64,000 nucleotides of DNA from Stutzerimonas stutzeri (lineage in GTDB: Bacteria; Pseudomonadota; Gammaproteobacteria; Pseudomonadales; Pseudomonadaceae), in the NCBI RefSeq assembly GCF_015291885.1, contig NZ_CP036186.1:310001-374000 (forward strand). Reading direction: 5' to 3'. Below the pieces are notes generated by a model. That model was not told the DNA's origin. It worked only from the letters and a program-made list of their open reading frames with translations, and did no database searches. The translations under genes were made by a program, and so were the position numbers. This document shows positions 1 to 8,747 of the stretch, in pieces. Positions within the stretch are counted from its first letter, which is position 1. Each line of letters begins with the position of its first letter.

Positions 1-1524
1 GCCAGTCATCTCTGGCGGTACCGGCATGCCGAGCAAGGTCAGCATGGTTGGGGCGACATCGGCCAGCACGCCGCCTGCGCGGATCGAGACGTTGCGCTTG
101 CCGATATAGATGAAGGGCACGGGCTCGCAGGTATGCGCGGTGTGCGCCTGGCCGGTCATGACGTCTTCCATCTGTTCGACGTTGCCGTGGTCAGCGGTCA
201 GCAGCGCCTCACCGCCGACCTTGTCCAGCGCCTCGACGATGCGCCCGACACAGCTGTCCAGGCACTCCACCGCCTTGACCGCGGCATCGAACACGCCGGT
301 ATGGCCGACCATGTCGCCGTTGGCATAGTTGACCACGATGACGTCGTAGCGCTGATTCTCGATGGCATCGACGATGCGGTCGGTGACCTCGGGCGCGCTC
401 ATTTCGGGTTTCAGGTCGTAAGTGGCGACCTGAGGCGACGGGATCAGAATGCGTTCCTCGCCTGGGAAGGGTTCTTCGCGGCCACCGGAGAAGAAGAAGG
501 TGACGTGGGCGTATTTCTCGGTTTCGGCAATGCGCAGCTGGGTCTTGCCGTTGTTGGCCAGGTATTCGCCGAGCACGTTGGTCAGCGCTTCCGGGGCAAA
601 GGCTGCCGGCGCGGGAATGCTCGCGGCGTACTGGGTGAGCATTACGAACTCGGCCAGTTGCGGCACCCGGGCACGCTCGAATTCCTTGAAGCCGGGTTCG
701 ACGAAGCAGCGGGTGAGTTCCCGAGCGCGGTCGGCACGGAAGTTCATGAACACCACGGCATCGCCATCTTCGACACGCACCGGCTCGCCGATGGTGGTCG
801 CTTTGACGAACTCGTCACTTTCGCCACGCTCATAGGCGGCAATCAAACCATCCACGGCGTAGTCGGAGTGGTGCTCGGCCTTGCCCTCGACGATCAGCTC
901 GTAGGCCTGTTGTACGCGATCCCAGCGGTTGTCGCGGTCCATGGCGAAGTAGCGCCCGATCAGGCTGGCGATACGCCCCTTGCCCAGGCGCGTGAAGGTA
1001 GCCTGGAGCAGTTCGATGGAGTGCTGTGCGCTCTTCGGCGGGGTGTCGCGGCCGTCAAGGAAGGCGTGCAGGTAGATTTTCTCGGCGCCGCGCTGGGCCG
1101 CCAGCTCGGCCATGGCGACCAGATGATCCTGATGGCTGTGCACGCCACCGTCGGAGAGCAGGCCGAGGATGTGCACCGCCTTCCCCGCACCTACGGCTTT
1201 GTCGACGGCGGCACAGATAGTCGGATTGGCGAAGAACTTGCCGTCGCGGATCGCCTTGGTCACGCGGGTGAAGTCCTGATACACCACACGGCCAGCGCCC
1301 AGATTCATGTGTCCGACCTCGGAGTTGCCCATCTGCCCGTCCGGCAGGCCAACGTCCATGCCGCTGCCGGAGATCAGCCCGTGCGGCTGACTGGCCAGCA
1401 GGCGGTCGTAGACTGGCTTGCGCGCAGCATGGATGGCGTTGAAGTCGGGACTGTCGCTGTGCCCGAAGCCATCGAGAATGATCAGTACCAGGGGTTTGGG
1501 CACGGCATTAGGTGCGACAGGCAT
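1..1524 (-). CDS. gpmI: 2,3-bisphosphoglycerate-independent phosphoglycerate mutase (3' end missing)
   Basis: This enzyme interconverts 3- and 2-phosphoglycerate in glycolysis and gluconeogenesis in the cytoplasm, using two Mn ions. Read leftward from ATG at 1524, the protein starts [20 protein letters not shown]. The phosphoserine region [16 protein letters not shown] follows at about residue 60-75, and the C-terminal metal-binding motif [12 protein letters not shown] lies close to the left edge. The reading frame stays open to base 1. About 508 residues are present out of the usual 510-515, so only the last few are missing. The gene is divergent from the rhodanese gene. Long open frames on the opposite strand here are shadows of the high-GC codon usage. 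Confidence 0.95.
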   Translation of the reverse strand, partial: MPVAPNAVPKPLVLIILDGFGHSDSPDFNAIHAARKPVYDRLLASQPHGLISGSGMDVGLPDGQMGNSEVGHMNLGAGRVVYQDFTRVTKAIRDGKFFANPTICAAVDKAVGAGKAVHILGLLSDGGVHSHQDHLVAMAELAAQRGAEKIYLHAFLDGRDTPPKSAQHSIELLQATFTRLGKGRIASLIGRYFAMDRDNRWDRVQQAYELIVEGKAEHHSDYAVDGLIAAYERGESDEFVKATTIGEPVRVEDGDAVVFMNFRADRARELTRCFVEPGFKEFERARVPQLAEFVMLTQYAASIPAPAAFAPEALTNVLGEYLANNGKTQLRIAETEKYAHVTFFFSGGREEPFPGEERILIPSPQVATYDLKPEMSAPEVTDRIVDAIENQRYDVIVVNYANGDMVGHTGVFDAAVKAVECLDSCVGRIVEALDKVGGEALLTADHGNVEQMEDVMTGQAHTAHTCEPVPFIYIGKRNVSIRAGGVLADVAPTMLTLLGMPVPPEMTG

Positions 1525-1602
1525 GCTTTCGGGCTCCTTGCGCGGGGCGGAAAAGGGCGGTCAGTCTACTGGCTGACCAGGATGAGGTCACGATTCATCA
1601 GG

Positions 1603-1632
1603 GTTCAGCCGGTAGGAGGGCCTGTGTATACT
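1603..1632 (+). promoter_or_regulatory. possible promoter for the rhodanese-grxC-secB genes
   Basis: TATACT at 1627-1632 fits a sigma-70 -10 element 32 bases before the ATG at 1664. The -35 match (TTCAGC near 1603) is poor, so this is tentative. Confidence 0.3.
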
Positions 1633-1663
1633 GGCCCGCATTTTATCGTCCGGGTACCCGTTG

Positions 1664-2077
1664 ATGCTCGCTAACCTGATTGAATTTGTCTCTAACCACT
1701 ATGTACTCAGCAGCCTGTTCGTCGTGCTGTTGATCCTTTTGTTCATCACCGAGACACGCAAGGGTGGCAAGAGCCTGAGCAATCGCGAACTGACGGCACT
1801 GGTCAACAGTGACGAGGGCGTGGTGTTGGACGTGCGCGCCAAGAAGGAGTTCGACGCCGGCCATATCGTCGATGCATTGAACATTCCCTACGAGAAGCTG
1901 GTCAGCCGCACAGGCGAGCTGGAAAAGCACAAGGCAAAGACCATCATCGTGGTCGACGCCATGGGGCAGCACGCCGGAACGGCCTGCCGTGAGCTGCAGA
2001 AGGCAGGCTTCACAGCCGCCAAGTTGTCGGGAGGGATTTCCAGCTGGCGCGGCGACAATCTGCCAGTGGTCAAGTAA
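1664..2077 (+). CDS. membrane-anchored rhodanese-like protein (YibN family), catalytic Cys absent
   Basis: A protein of 137 residues with one N-terminal membrane segment (about residues 11-30) followed by a cytoplasmic rhodanese fold starting near SNRELTALVNSDEGVVLDVR. In active rhodaneses the loop after the central strand begins with a catalytic Cys (C-x-x-G). Here the loop reads VVDAMGQHAG, with Asp in that place, so sulfurtransferase activity is doubtful. A TTG codon lies directly before the ATG at 1664; I chose ATG. The gene sits just upstream of grxC and secB, the order seen in other pseudomonads (yibN-grxC-secB). Family placement is firm; the molecular role is unknown. Confidence 0.85.
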   Translation: MLANLIEFVSNHYVLSSLFVVLLILLFITETRKGGKSLSNRELTALVNSDEGVVLDVRAKKEFDAGHIVDALNIPYEKLVSRTGELEKHKAKTIIVVDAMGQHAGTACRELQKAGFTAAKLSGGISSWRGDNLPVVK

Positions 2078-2079
2078 TC

Positions 2080-2334
2080 ATGCCCAACGTCGTCATCTAT
2101 ACCACCGCCTGGTGCCCGTTCTGCATTCGCGCCAAGGCGTTGCTCGATCGCAAAGGTGTCGCCTACGAGGAAATCCCCGTGGATGGCAATTCATCCTTGC
2201 GCGCCGAGATGGCCAGCAAGGCCGGGCGCACGTCGGTACCCCAGATATGGATTGGCGATCAGCACGTCGGCGGCTGCGATGAGCTGCATGCTCTGGAGCG
2301 CAGTGGACGTCTCGACCCTATGCTGCAGGCCTGA
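2080..2334 (+). CDS. grxC: glutaredoxin 3
   Basis: An 84-residue glutathione-dependent disulfide reductase. The dithiol active site is C12-P-F-C15, with Phe where CPYC is more usual. The cis-proline motif TSVPQIWIG and the GG-C-DEL glutathione-binding motif follow in the normal order. The length is typical of the family. The start ATG lies two bases after the stop of the rhodanese gene, which indicates co-transcription and probably translational coupling. It acts in the cytoplasm to reduce mixed disulfides and ribonucleotide reductase. Confidence 0.95.
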   Translation: MPNVVIYTTAWCPFCIRAKALLDRKGVAYEEIPVDGNSSLRAEMASKAGRTSVPQIWIGDQHVGGCDELHALERSGRLDPMLQA

Positions 2335-2390
2335 GTGCCGGCGCGGGGCCGCTAACAAATCAAACGACACGCACAAAGAAGGTTGCAGAA

Positions 2391-2885
2391 ATGACCGAAC
2401 AAGCTAACAACGGCGGCGCAGCATCGCAGACCGAGCAGGGCGCGCAATTCTCCCTGCAGCGCATTTACGTCCGCGACCTGTCCTTCGAAGCGCCGAAGAG
2501 CCCGGAAATTTTCCGTCAGGAATGGAATCCGAGTGTCGGGCTGGATCTGAATACCCGTCAGAAGGCGCTGGAAGGTGACTTCCATGAAGTCGTGCTGACT
2601 CTCTCGGTTACCGTGAAAACCGGCGAAGAAGTCGCCTTCATCGCCGAAGTGCAGCAGGCCGGGATCTTCCTGATCAAGGGTCTCGAAGCCGCGGCCATGA
2701 GCCACACGCTCGGCGCGTTCTGCCCGAACATCCTCTTCCCGTACGCCCGTGAGGCGCTGGACAGCCTGGTTACCCGCGGATCGTTCCCGGCACTGATGCT
2801 GGCTCCGGTGAATTTCGACGCACTCTACGCCCAGGAAATGACGCGTATGCAGAGCGCCGGCGAAGCACCCAGCACCGCTCACTGA
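2391..2885 (+). CDS. secB: protein-export chaperone SecB
   Basis: A 164-residue tetrameric chaperone that keeps precursor proteins unfolded and passes them to SecA. Hallmarks are [20 protein letters not shown] at the first strand, the acidic segment [15 protein letters not shown], and [18 protein letters not shown] in the C-terminal half. An RBS-like AGAAGG lies before the ATG. It is the third gene of the yibN-grxC-secB set and converges on the oxidoreductase gene to its right. Confidence 0.97.
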   Translation: MTEQANNGGAASQTEQGAQFSLQRIYVRDLSFEAPKSPEIFRQEWNPSVGLDLNTRQKALEGDFHEVVLTLSVTVKTGEEVAFIAEVQQAGIFLIKGLEAAAMSHTLGAFCPNILFPYAREALDSLVTRGSFPALMLAPVNFDALYAQEMTRMQSAGEAPSTAH

Positions 2886-2900
2886 TCCGGCGGCTGAGAC

Positions 2901-2932
2901 TGCGCAGGAAGAAGTCTACTGCTTCCTGCGCA
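2901..2932. terminator. bidirectional hairpin between secB and the oxidoreductase gene
   Basis: An 11-base perfect inverted repeat (TGCGCAGGAAG / CTTCCTGCGCA) with a 10-base loop sits between two convergent stops. There is no clear T-run on either side, so termination efficiency is uncertain. Confidence 0.6.
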
Positions 2933-2945
2933 ATCCCTCGGCGTG

Positions 2946-3926
2946 TCAGCGCACCTGCACGACCAGCTTGCCGACTGCCTTGCGCTGCCCCAGCGTAGCA
3001 ATGGCTTTGCCGGTGTCCTGCAAAGCGAAACGCTGCGATACCAGCGGCTTGAGCTTGCCCTCGGCATGCCAGGTGAACAGCTGGCGGAAATTCGCGGCGT
3101 TGTCCTGTGGTTGGCGCTGAGCGAAGGCCCCCCAGAACACACCGATCAATGCTGCTCCCTTGAGTAGCGGCAGATTGGCCGGCAGTGCCGGAATGTCCCC
3201 CCCCGCTGCAAACCCTACCACCAGCATGCGGCCGTTCCAGGCGATGCTGCGGAAGGCTTCCTCGAAAAGCTTACCGCCCACCGGGTCGTAGATCACGTCC
3301 ACGCCCTGACCCCCAGTGAGTTCTTTCAGGCGCTCCTTAAGGCCGACTTCGCTGTAGTTGATCAGCTCGTCGGCGCCAGCGTTCTTCGCCACTTCCAGCT
3401 TCTCGGCGCTCGAGGCGGCTGCGATCACCCGGGCGCCCATGGCCTTGCCTATCTCCACGGCGGCCAGGCCGACCCCGCCGGAAGCGCCCAGCACCAGCAG
3501 GGTCTCGCCGGGTTGCAGATTGGCGCGCTGCTTGAGCGCGTGCATCGAAGTGCCGTAGGTCATGCTGAAGGCGGCGGCGATGTTGTAGTCCATGCTCGGC
3601 GGGATCGGCAGGGCATTGCTGCCGGCGACTGCTACCTGTTCGGCAAAGCTGCCCCAGCCGGTGAGCGCCATCACCCGGTCGCCGACCTTGAGGTGGCTGA
3701 CCTTCTCGCCTACTGCGGCGATCACGCCGGCCGCCTCGCCACCGGGCGAGAAGGGGAACGGAGGTTTGAACTGGTATTTACCCTCGATCATCAGGGTGTC
3801 GGGAAAATTGACCCCGGCCGCATGCACGTCGAGCAAAATCTCGCTCGGCTTCAGTTGCGGGGTAGGGGCATCCTCGATAACCAGACTCTCGGGCGGACCG
3901 AAGCTTTTGCACAGAACGGCTTTCAT
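2946..3926 (-). CDS. NADPH:quinone oxidoreductase-like protein (zinc-independent MDR family)
   Basis: A 326-residue medium-chain dehydrogenase/reductase. The N-terminal catalytic domain contains HAAGVNFPDTLMIEGKYQ and PFSPGGEAAGVI. The Rossmann domain has the nucleotide motif VLGASGGVGLAAVEIGKAMG at about residues 145-165. Structural-zinc cysteines are absent, as in the QOR/acryloyl-CoA reductase-like subgroup. It probably reduces quinones or activated enoyl compounds with NADPH, but the substrate cannot be read from sequence. It stands alone, convergent with secB. Confidence 0.85.
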   Translation of the reverse strand: MKAVLCKSFGPPESLVIEDAPTPQLKPSEILLDVHAAGVNFPDTLMIEGKYQFKPPFPFSPGGEAAGVIAAVGEKVSHLKVGDRVMALTGWGSFAEQVAVAGSNALPIPPSMDYNIAAAFSMTYGTSMHALKQRANLQPGETLLVLGASGGVGLAAVEIGKAMGARVIAAASSAEKLEVAKNAGADELINYSEVGLKERLKELTGGQGVDVIYDPVGGKLFEEAFRSIAWNGRMLVVGFAAGGDIPALPANLPLLKGAALIGVFWGAFAQRQPQDNAANFRQLFTWHAEGKLKPLVSQRFALQDTGKAIATLGQRKAVGKLVVQVR

Positions 3927-4138
3927 CGCATTTCCTTGTTCGACTGGTCGAGCGTGTGGCGCTCGACGATGGATGGCTCGACTGCTCAGGACTATTCAGT
4001 CTAGGAGCGCTGTGCAGCAGGGCAATCAGCATCGCTCGCTGTAATGGCAGCGTATAAGTGGCAGGCGGTTGCGCAATGGGCTTGGGTGCACTGCGGCTAC
4101 TGGTTATGCTGGCGCAGGTTTCCCTTGGAGCAGTGCCT

Positions 4139-4540
4139 GTGAAGTATTTGATCGCCGTGTTTTTCAGCCTTGCCTTCGCACTGCCGGCCCTCGCGGAAGA
4201 GCCTGCGGACGCCGCCGCCCCGCAAACCCTCTACTACGCTCTGGTGCCCGCCATGGTCGGGAACTACGGCTCCGGCGACCGGCTGAAGTACTACAAGGCC
4301 GACGTCGCACTACGCATTTCAAGCAAGGAGGTGGAAGATCGCGTCAAGCACCACGAGCCGCTGATTCGTCATCAGCTGGTGATGCTTTTTTCCGAGCAGA
4401 CCGATGAAACGCTGGGCGGCCCGGAAGCCAAGGAGCAGCTGCGTCAGGAGGCGCTGAGGCAGGTCCGCGAAGTGCTGGAGCAGGAAGAGGGCGCACCGCT
4501 GGTCGATGATCTGCTATTCAATAACCTGATCATCCAGTAG
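4139..4540 (+). CDS. FliL-like flagellar basal-body-associated protein (orphan)
   Basis: A 133-residue protein with an N-terminal signal-like segment (KYLIAVFFSLAFALPALAEE) and a C-terminal half resembling FliL: YYALVPAMVGNYG, YYKADVALRI and VRHHEPLIRH-like motifs, ending LLFNNLIIQ. FliL tunes stator function at the inner membrane. No other flagellar gene is nearby, so this is the stand-alone FliL-like type, and a flagellar role is inferred only. I chose GTG at 4139 because TTGGAG lies 8-10 bases upstream. In-frame starts at 4058 (GTG) and 4076 (ATG) would add a stretch that spoils the signal sequence. Confidence 0.75.
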   Translation: MKYLIAVFFSLAFALPALAEEPADAAAPQTLYYALVPAMVGNYGSGDRLKYYKADVALRISSKEVEDRVKHHEPLIRHQLVMLFSEQTDETLGGPEAKEQLRQEALRQVREVLEQEEGAPLVDDLLFNNLIIQ

Positions 4541-4541
4541 C

Positions 4542-4991
4542 TCAGCGCAGCGCCAGGATCGCCTGCCATTCTCTTTCGCTGACCGGCATTACCGACAGCC
4601 GACTGCCTTTCTTCACCAGCGCCAGTTCGTGCAGTTCAGCCTGCGCTTTCAGGCGCGCCAGCTTCAGCGGCGCTGCGAAGGCTTCGACGAATTCGACATC
4701 GACCGCACTCCAAGGATTGGCCTCGCTGTTGGCCTTGGCGTCGTGATAATGGCTGGAAGGATCGAGCGCGCTGGGGTCGGGGTAGGCGTTGCGGCTGATT
4801 CGGCCGATCCCGGCGATTCCTGGCTCGGCGCAACTGGAGTGATAGAAGAAGAACTGATCTCCTTCCTGCATCTGGCGCATGAAGTTTCGCGCCTGGTAGT
4901 TGCGTACGCCATCCCAGCGTCCATGGCCCATTTTTTTCAGGTCCAGGATGGAAAATTCGTCCGGTTCGGACTTCATTAGCCAATAAGGCAT
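4542..4991 (-). CDS. EVE domain-containing protein
   Basis: A 149-residue single-domain protein of the EVE (PUA-like) fold. It begins MPYWLMKSEPDEFSI and carries the family motifs WDGVRNYQARNFM and GDQFFFYHSS. EVE domains are relatives of YTH domains and are thought to read modified bases in DNA or RNA; some are fused to restriction enzymes in other bacteria. No nuclease lies beside this one, and it converges tightly on the FliL-like gene, with stops almost touching. The start at 4991 is supported by AGGAGAG about 7 bases upstream on the minus strand. Confidence 0.9.
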   Translation of the reverse strand: MPYWLMKSEPDEFSILDLKKMGHGRWDGVRNYQARNFMRQMQEGDQFFFYHSSCAEPGIAGIGRISRNAYPDPSALDPSSHYHDAKANSEANPWSAVDVEFVEAFAAPLKLARLKAQAELHELALVKKGSRLSVMPVSEREWQAILALR

Positions 4992-5189
4992 GAACCTTGC
5001 TCTCCTGTAAGGCGGTTCGATCAGACCATGATGGCAAAATCTCCGACAGTCGGCTGCAATACCTGTTTGCGCGGTGCCGATGCTTCACGGAAAATGCCGC
5101 GGCTGTAAGGTGGCCTATCGAGTCCTAGAACGATAAATCACACCGACTCGACGCAAGCATTTCGCCTGGTAGGGGGAGGCGAACACAAA

Positions 5190-5342
5190 ATGAAACGTAA
5201 GCCCGATATTCTGTGGATTTTGGTCTTCATCTTTGGTCTGGGTGTAGTCACTACTGGCTATACGCAGAGCCTGTGGGAGCAAGCTGACGGCGCCGCCGGC
5301 ATGGCTCCGGTCATTCAGGTGCAACAAGCCCAGCATCGCTGA
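5190..5342 (+). CDS. 50-residue single-pass membrane protein, unknown function
   Basis: A short frame, MKRKPDILWILVFIFGLG..., with a basic N-terminus, one hydrophobic segment at about residues 8-24, and a 25-residue tail rich in Q and A ending QQAQHR. A strong RBS (GGGGGAGG at 5172-5179) precedes the ATG at proper spacing. It lies between the EVE gene and ygfA and converges with ygfA. The start, RBS and topology all support a real gene. I do not recognise a characterised family. Confidence 0.7.
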   Translation: MKRKPDILWILVFIFGLGVVTTGYTQSLWEQADGAAGMAPVIQVQQAQHR

Positions 5343-5370
5343 GCAGGTGCCGCAAGGACGCGGCCTTAAA

Positions 5371-5973
5371 TTATTCGACGTACCAGCCCTGGTCCGTCAC
5401 TGTGCCTTGAATCGGTACGTCCCAACTCTCCAGCGGCAATTGATCGACTCTCTGACACTCGTGGGCCAGGCCCAGTAATGTCGGTTTGTGACTTTTTTTG
5501 CGCATCGCGCGGTAGGCCAGGCTGCGGTCATAGAAGCCGCCCCCCATCCCCAGGCGCCCTCCCTTTCCGTCGAATCCGACCAATGGCATCAGCAGTAGGT
5601 CGAGCGCCCAGACGCGTCGTTGTCGGGCGGACCTGATAACCGGTTCGAAAATGCCGAAACGGTTTCGGCGCAGTCTTTCGCCGGGCTTGATGCGCTGAAA
5701 TACCATGCGCGTTCGTGGCCAGGGGTTCAGAACTGGAAGGTAAGTCGCTTTGCCGCGTCTCTGAGCGGCACGCAGAAGCAGGCCCGGATCGATTTCGCCA
5801 TCGTTGGGCAGGTACAGAGCAATATGCCGGGCGCGACGGAACACAGGGTGCTGAGCCAACTGCCGATAAAGGCGGCTAGCGGCAAGACGTTGCTGGGCGG
5901 GAGTGAGCTGTCGCCTGGCTTGGCGCAGCTTGCGGCGTAGCGCCGGGCGCGAAAGGCCTTCGGCTACGATCAT
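5371..5973 (-). CDS. ygfA: 5-formyltetrahydrofolate cyclo-ligase
   Basis: A 200-residue enzyme that converts 5-formyl-THF to 5,10-methenyl-THF with ATP, salvaging folate. Motifs include RRKLRQARRQLTPAQQ at the N-terminus, LYLPNDGEIDP, and the nucleotide/phosphate region VGFDGKGGRLGMGGGFYDRS. The ATG at 5973 lies only a few bases beyond the 3' end of 6S RNA, the conserved ssrS-ygfA arrangement, and the two are normally made from one transcript. It converges with the small membrane protein gene. Confidence 0.93.
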   Translation of the reverse strand: MIVAEGLSRPALRRKLRQARRQLTPAQQRLAASRLYRQLAQHPVFRRARHIALYLPNDGEIDPGLLLRAAQRRGKATYLPVLNPWPRTRMVFQRIKPGERLRRNRFGIFEPVIRSARQRRVWALDLLLMPLVGFDGKGGRLGMGGGFYDRSLAYRAMRKKSHKPTLLGLAHECQRVDQLPLESWDVPIQGTVTDQGWYVE

Positions 5974-5978
5974 CAGAA

Positions 5979-6158
5979 GTGGCTCCCCAGCATGCCGCTG
6001 CCAGCGTAGGCCCTTGAACCCGAGAGTTCAAGGTGGCGACTACAGAGTACCTTAAGGCTTTCCGTCAGGCGGACATGCACACCGGCACCACATGTAGCCT
6101 CCATGGTGTTGCTTATCGGGAGAGGGTCATCGCCGACTGGCGAACATGCCAGGGAGTT
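5979..6158 (-). ncRNA. ssrS: 6S RNA
   Basis: A roughly 180-nt RNA between zapA and ygfA, the conserved location of 6S RNA. The ends pair: CTCCCTGGCATG near the 5' end against CATGCTGGGGAG near the 3' end, 12 pairs including two G-U pairs. The interior contains the segment from ACATGTGGTGCCGG through CCGCCTGACGGAAAGCC that I recognise from Pseudomonas 6S RNAs. It binds sigma-70 RNA polymerase and down-regulates promoters in stationary phase. The ends are estimated from the promoter and the closing stem, within a few bases. Confidence 0.88.
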
Positions 6159-6164
6159 GGGCGG

Positions 6165-6170
6165 ATTATA
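6165..6170 (-). promoter_or_regulatory. -10 element of the 6S RNA promoter
   Basis: A perfect TATAAT on the minus strand, placing the start point 7 bases downstream at about 6158, just where the 6S closing stem begins. No strong -35 is visible. Confidence 0.7.
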
Positions 6171-6191
6171 CCTCAATATGCGAACCGTTCA

Positions 6192-6506
6192 TCAGTTGCT
6201 GGACGGGTTTGGATCGGTGGCCAGGGCGCTGTCGACTCGCTCCAGCAGCATGCGTACGTGTTCGCGGGCGTTGTTGGCTTCGGCATCCAGCCGATCATGT
6301 TTGTGCAGCAGCTCGTGAGTAATGTTCAGCGCCGCCATCACTGCGACGCGATCGGCGCCGATGACTTTCCCGCTGCTGCGAATCTCGCGCATTTTGCGAT
6401 CCAGATAGCGAGCCGCACCTTCCAGATTGCTGCGTTCCTCTGACGGACAGGCGATGCAATATTCCTTGTCCATGATGTGTACGGTAACGGTGTTCGGCTG
6501 GGTCAT
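6192..6506 (-). CDS. zapA: cell division protein ZapA
   Basis: A 104-residue FtsZ-ring stabiliser. The N-terminal beta region (VTVHIMDKEYCIACPSEE) and the helical segment RYLDRKMREIRSSGKVIGAD are typical, followed by a coiled-coil tail through MLLERVD. The start overlaps the stop of the upstream ZapB-like gene by 4 bases (ATGA), indicating translational coupling. 6S RNA begins 34 bases after its stop. Confidence 0.92.
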   Translation of the reverse strand: MTQPNTVTVHIMDKEYCIACPSEERSNLEGAARYLDRKMREIRSSGKVIGADRVAVMAALNITHELLHKHDRLDAEANNAREHVRMLLERVDSALATDPNPSSN

Positions 6507-6712
6507 GAGTCCTGCTCCAGGGCTTTCAGGCGCGAAATCATCGATTCGACCTTCAAACGGGCCATTTCGTTCTTTTCGATCAGATGAGCGCGCTCTTCAC
6601 GCCAGCTTCGCTCATTGGCCAGCAGCAGATGGTTCTGCGCCTTGAGCTGTTCGATGCGCTGAATCAGCTGCTCCAGCTTCGTGGTCAGCGCTTTCAGATC
6701 GGCGTCTTCCAT
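6503..6712 (-). CDS. ZapB-like coiled-coil protein (TIGR02449 type)
   Basis: A 69-residue, almost wholly helical protein with heptad-like spacing ([20 protein letters not shown]... ending ISRLKALEQ). Small proteins of this type sit directly upstream of zapA in pseudomonads and are likened to ZapB. I chose ATG at 6712 because AGGAA lies just upstream. An in-frame GTG at 6730 has no RBS. Coupled to zapA by a 4-base overlap; a role in Z-ring organisation is inferred from context. Confidence 0.78.
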   Translation of the reverse strand: MEDADLKALTTKLEQLIQRIEQLKAQNHLLLANERSWREERAHLIEKNEMARLKVESMISRLKALEQDS

Positions 6713-6840
6713 GGGATTCCTGTTGGGCACTGATGAAGACGGAGGCGATGGCCGGGGCCTTCGATGGTCTTGCCGCGGCCGCCGGTGCTAGGATACGAAG
6801 CCTTCATTCTAGTCATTGCGCCATCGTGCGCCTAGCCGCC

Positions 6841-7395
6841 ATGTCCATTCAGAATTCCCCGTATGCCGCTTTCGCCACACTTCTGGCGGGCAGCCCGCAA
6901 ACCGTTTCTCCCGCCGAGTTGCACGGCCTGTTGCTCGGGCGCAGCTGCGCCGGCGCAGGTTTCGAGGTCGAGCCCTGGCTGACCGATGCGTCGGACCTGC
7001 TTGGCGAAGCACCGCAGGAAAATATCCGTCAGGCCTTGATCGGCCTGCAGGAGATGGTCAAGGGCGAGCTCGCCGGTGATGACATCGCTGTTGTCCTGCT
7101 GCTGCCCAGCGACGATGCGCCGCTCGCCGAGCGCGCCGTGGCGCTGGGCCAGTGGTGCCAGGGCTTTCTTGCGGGCTTCGGTCTGGCCGCCGGTGATCGT
7201 GCGCTGAGCAGCGAAGCCGTGGAAGTGCTGCAGGATCTGTCCGCCATCGCGCAAATTCAGGACTCGCTGGAAGAGTCCGAGGACGGCGAAACCGACTACA
7301 TGGAAGTGATGGAGTACCTGCGCGTAGCGCCGCTGCTGCTGTTCACCGAATGCGCCAAACCGCTGCCGGCTGCCGCGAAACCTTCCCTGCATTGA
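6841..7395 (+). CDS. ygfB: UPF0149 family protein (YgfB/YecA)
   Basis: A 184-residue alpha-helical UPF0149 protein. Diagnostic segments are [16 protein letters not shown] near the N-terminus, [13 protein letters not shown] in the middle, and [19 protein letters not shown] at the C-terminus. In P. aeruginosa YgfB has been linked to control of peptidoglycan amidase AmpDh3 and beta-lactam susceptibility. The ATG at 6841 gives the family's usual N-terminus, while an in-frame ATG at 6733 would add unrelated sequence. First gene of the ygfB-pepP-ubiH operon, divergent from zapA. Confidence 0.88.
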   Translation: MSIQNSPYAAFATLLAGSPQTVSPAELHGLLLGRSCAGAGFEVEPWLTDASDLLGEAPQENIRQALIGLQEMVKGELAGDDIAVVLLLPSDDAPLAERAVALGQWCQGFLAGFGLAAGDRALSSEAVEVLQDLSAIAQIQDSLEESEDGETDYMEVMEYLRVAPLLLFTECAKPLPAAAKPSLH

Positions 7396-7411
7396 GGACA
7401 CCGTTGCGCCC

Positions 7412-8746
7412 ATGACTCGCATCCCCAGATCGGAATACGCCCGTCGACGCAAGGCGCTGATGGAGCAGATGGAACCCAATAGCATCGCCATTCTGCCGGC
7501 GGCGCCGATGTACATCCGCAACCGCGATGTCGAGCATGTCTACCGCCAGGACAGCGACTTCCAGTACCTCTCCGGCTTCCCCGAGCCGGAGGCGGTGATC
7601 GCACTGATTCCGGGCCGCGAGCATGGCGAATACGTGCTGTTCTGCCGCGAGCGCGACCCCGAGCGCGAGCTGTGGGACGGCCTGCGTGCCGGGCAGGACG
7701 GTGCCATTGCCGAGTACGGCGCCGACGACGCGTTTCCCATCGGCGATATCGACGACATCCTCCCCGGCCTGATCGAGGGCCGCGATCGGGTCTACTACGC
7801 CATCGGCACCAACGAAGCCTTCGATCATCGGCTGATGGAGTGGATCAAGACCATCCGCGCCAAGGCCCGCCAGGGTGCGCAACCGCCCAGCGAGTTCGTC
7901 GCCCTCGATCACCTGCTGCACGACATGCGTCTGTACAAGTCGAGCAGCGAGGTGAAGGTGATGAAGCATGCGGCGGAAATTTCCGCGCGCGCGCACATCC
8001 GGGCCATGCAGGCCAGTCGCGCCGGATTGTTCGAGTACCACCTCGAAGCCGAACTGGACTACGAGTTCCGCAAGGGCGGGGCGAAGATGCCGGCCTACGG
8101 CAGCATCGTTGCCGCCGGTCGCAATGCCTGCATCCTGCATTACCGGGAGAACGATGCTCCATTGAAGGACGGGGACCTGGTGCTGATCGACGCCGGTTGC
8201 GAGATCGACTGCTACGCCAGCGACATTACCCGTACCTTCCCGGTCAACGGTCGCTTCTCGCCGGAGCAGAAGGCCATTTACGAACTGGTACTCAAGGCCA
8301 ACGAAGAGGCCTTCAAGCACATCGCTCCGGGCAAGCACTGGAACGAGGCGCACGAGGCCACCGTGCGGGTGATTACCGCCGGGCTGATCGAGCTGGGCCT
8401 GTTGCAGGGTGATGTCGACGCGCTGATCGCCAGTGAGGCCTACAAACCCTTCTACATGCACCGCGCCGGCCACTGGCTGGGCATGGATGTGCACGACGTC
8501 GGCGACTACAAGATCGGTGGCGAGTGGCGTGTGCTCGAGCCGGGCATGGCGATGACCGTCGAGCCGGGCATCTATATCGCCGCGGACAATCAGAACGTGG
8601 CCAAGAAATGGCGCGGCATCGGCGTGCGCATCGAGGACGATGTCGTGGTGACGCGAACTGGCTGTGAAATTCTGACCACGGGTGTGCCGAAAAGCGTCGC
8701 CGAGATCGAGGCGCTGATGGCCGCCGCTCGCGAGCAGGTCGCCTGA
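7412..8746 (+). CDS. pepP: Xaa-Pro aminopeptidase P
   Basis: A 444-residue manganese metallopeptidase that removes N-terminal residues preceding proline. The creatinase-like N-terminal domain is followed by a pita-bread catalytic domain. The five metal ligands are present: D260 (LIDAGCE), D271 (SDITRTFP), His in HRAGHWLGMDVHD, Glu in MTVEPGIYI, and Glu in GVRIEDDV. D260 and D271 match E. coli PepP numbering. The gene starts 16 bases after ygfB and ends 1 base before ubiH, so it belongs to the same transcript. Confidence 0.96.
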   Translation: MTRIPRSEYARRRKALMEQMEPNSIAILPAAPMYIRNRDVEHVYRQDSDFQYLSGFPEPEAVIALIPGREHGEYVLFCRERDPERELWDGLRAGQDGAIAEYGADDAFPIGDIDDILPGLIEGRDRVYYAIGTNEAFDHRLMEWIKTIRAKARQGAQPPSEFVALDHLLHDMRLYKSSSEVKVMKHAAEISARAHIRAMQASRAGLFEYHLEAELDYEFRKGGAKMPAYGSIVAAGRNACILHYRENDAPLKDGDLVLIDAGCEIDCYASDITRTFPVNGRFSPEQKAIYELVLKANEEAFKHIAPGKHWNEAHEATVRVITAGLIELGLLQGDVDALIASEAYKPFYMHRAGHWLGMDVHDVGDYKIGGEWRVLEPGMAMTVEPGIYIAADNQNVAKKWRGIGVRIEDDVVVTRTGCEILTTGVPKSVAEIEALMAAAREQVA

Positions 8747-8747
8747 C

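Noticed and set aside
133-1674. Long open frame opposite gpmI
   Set aside because: High-GC third-position bias creates open antisense frames; gpmI motifs on the other strand are unambiguous.
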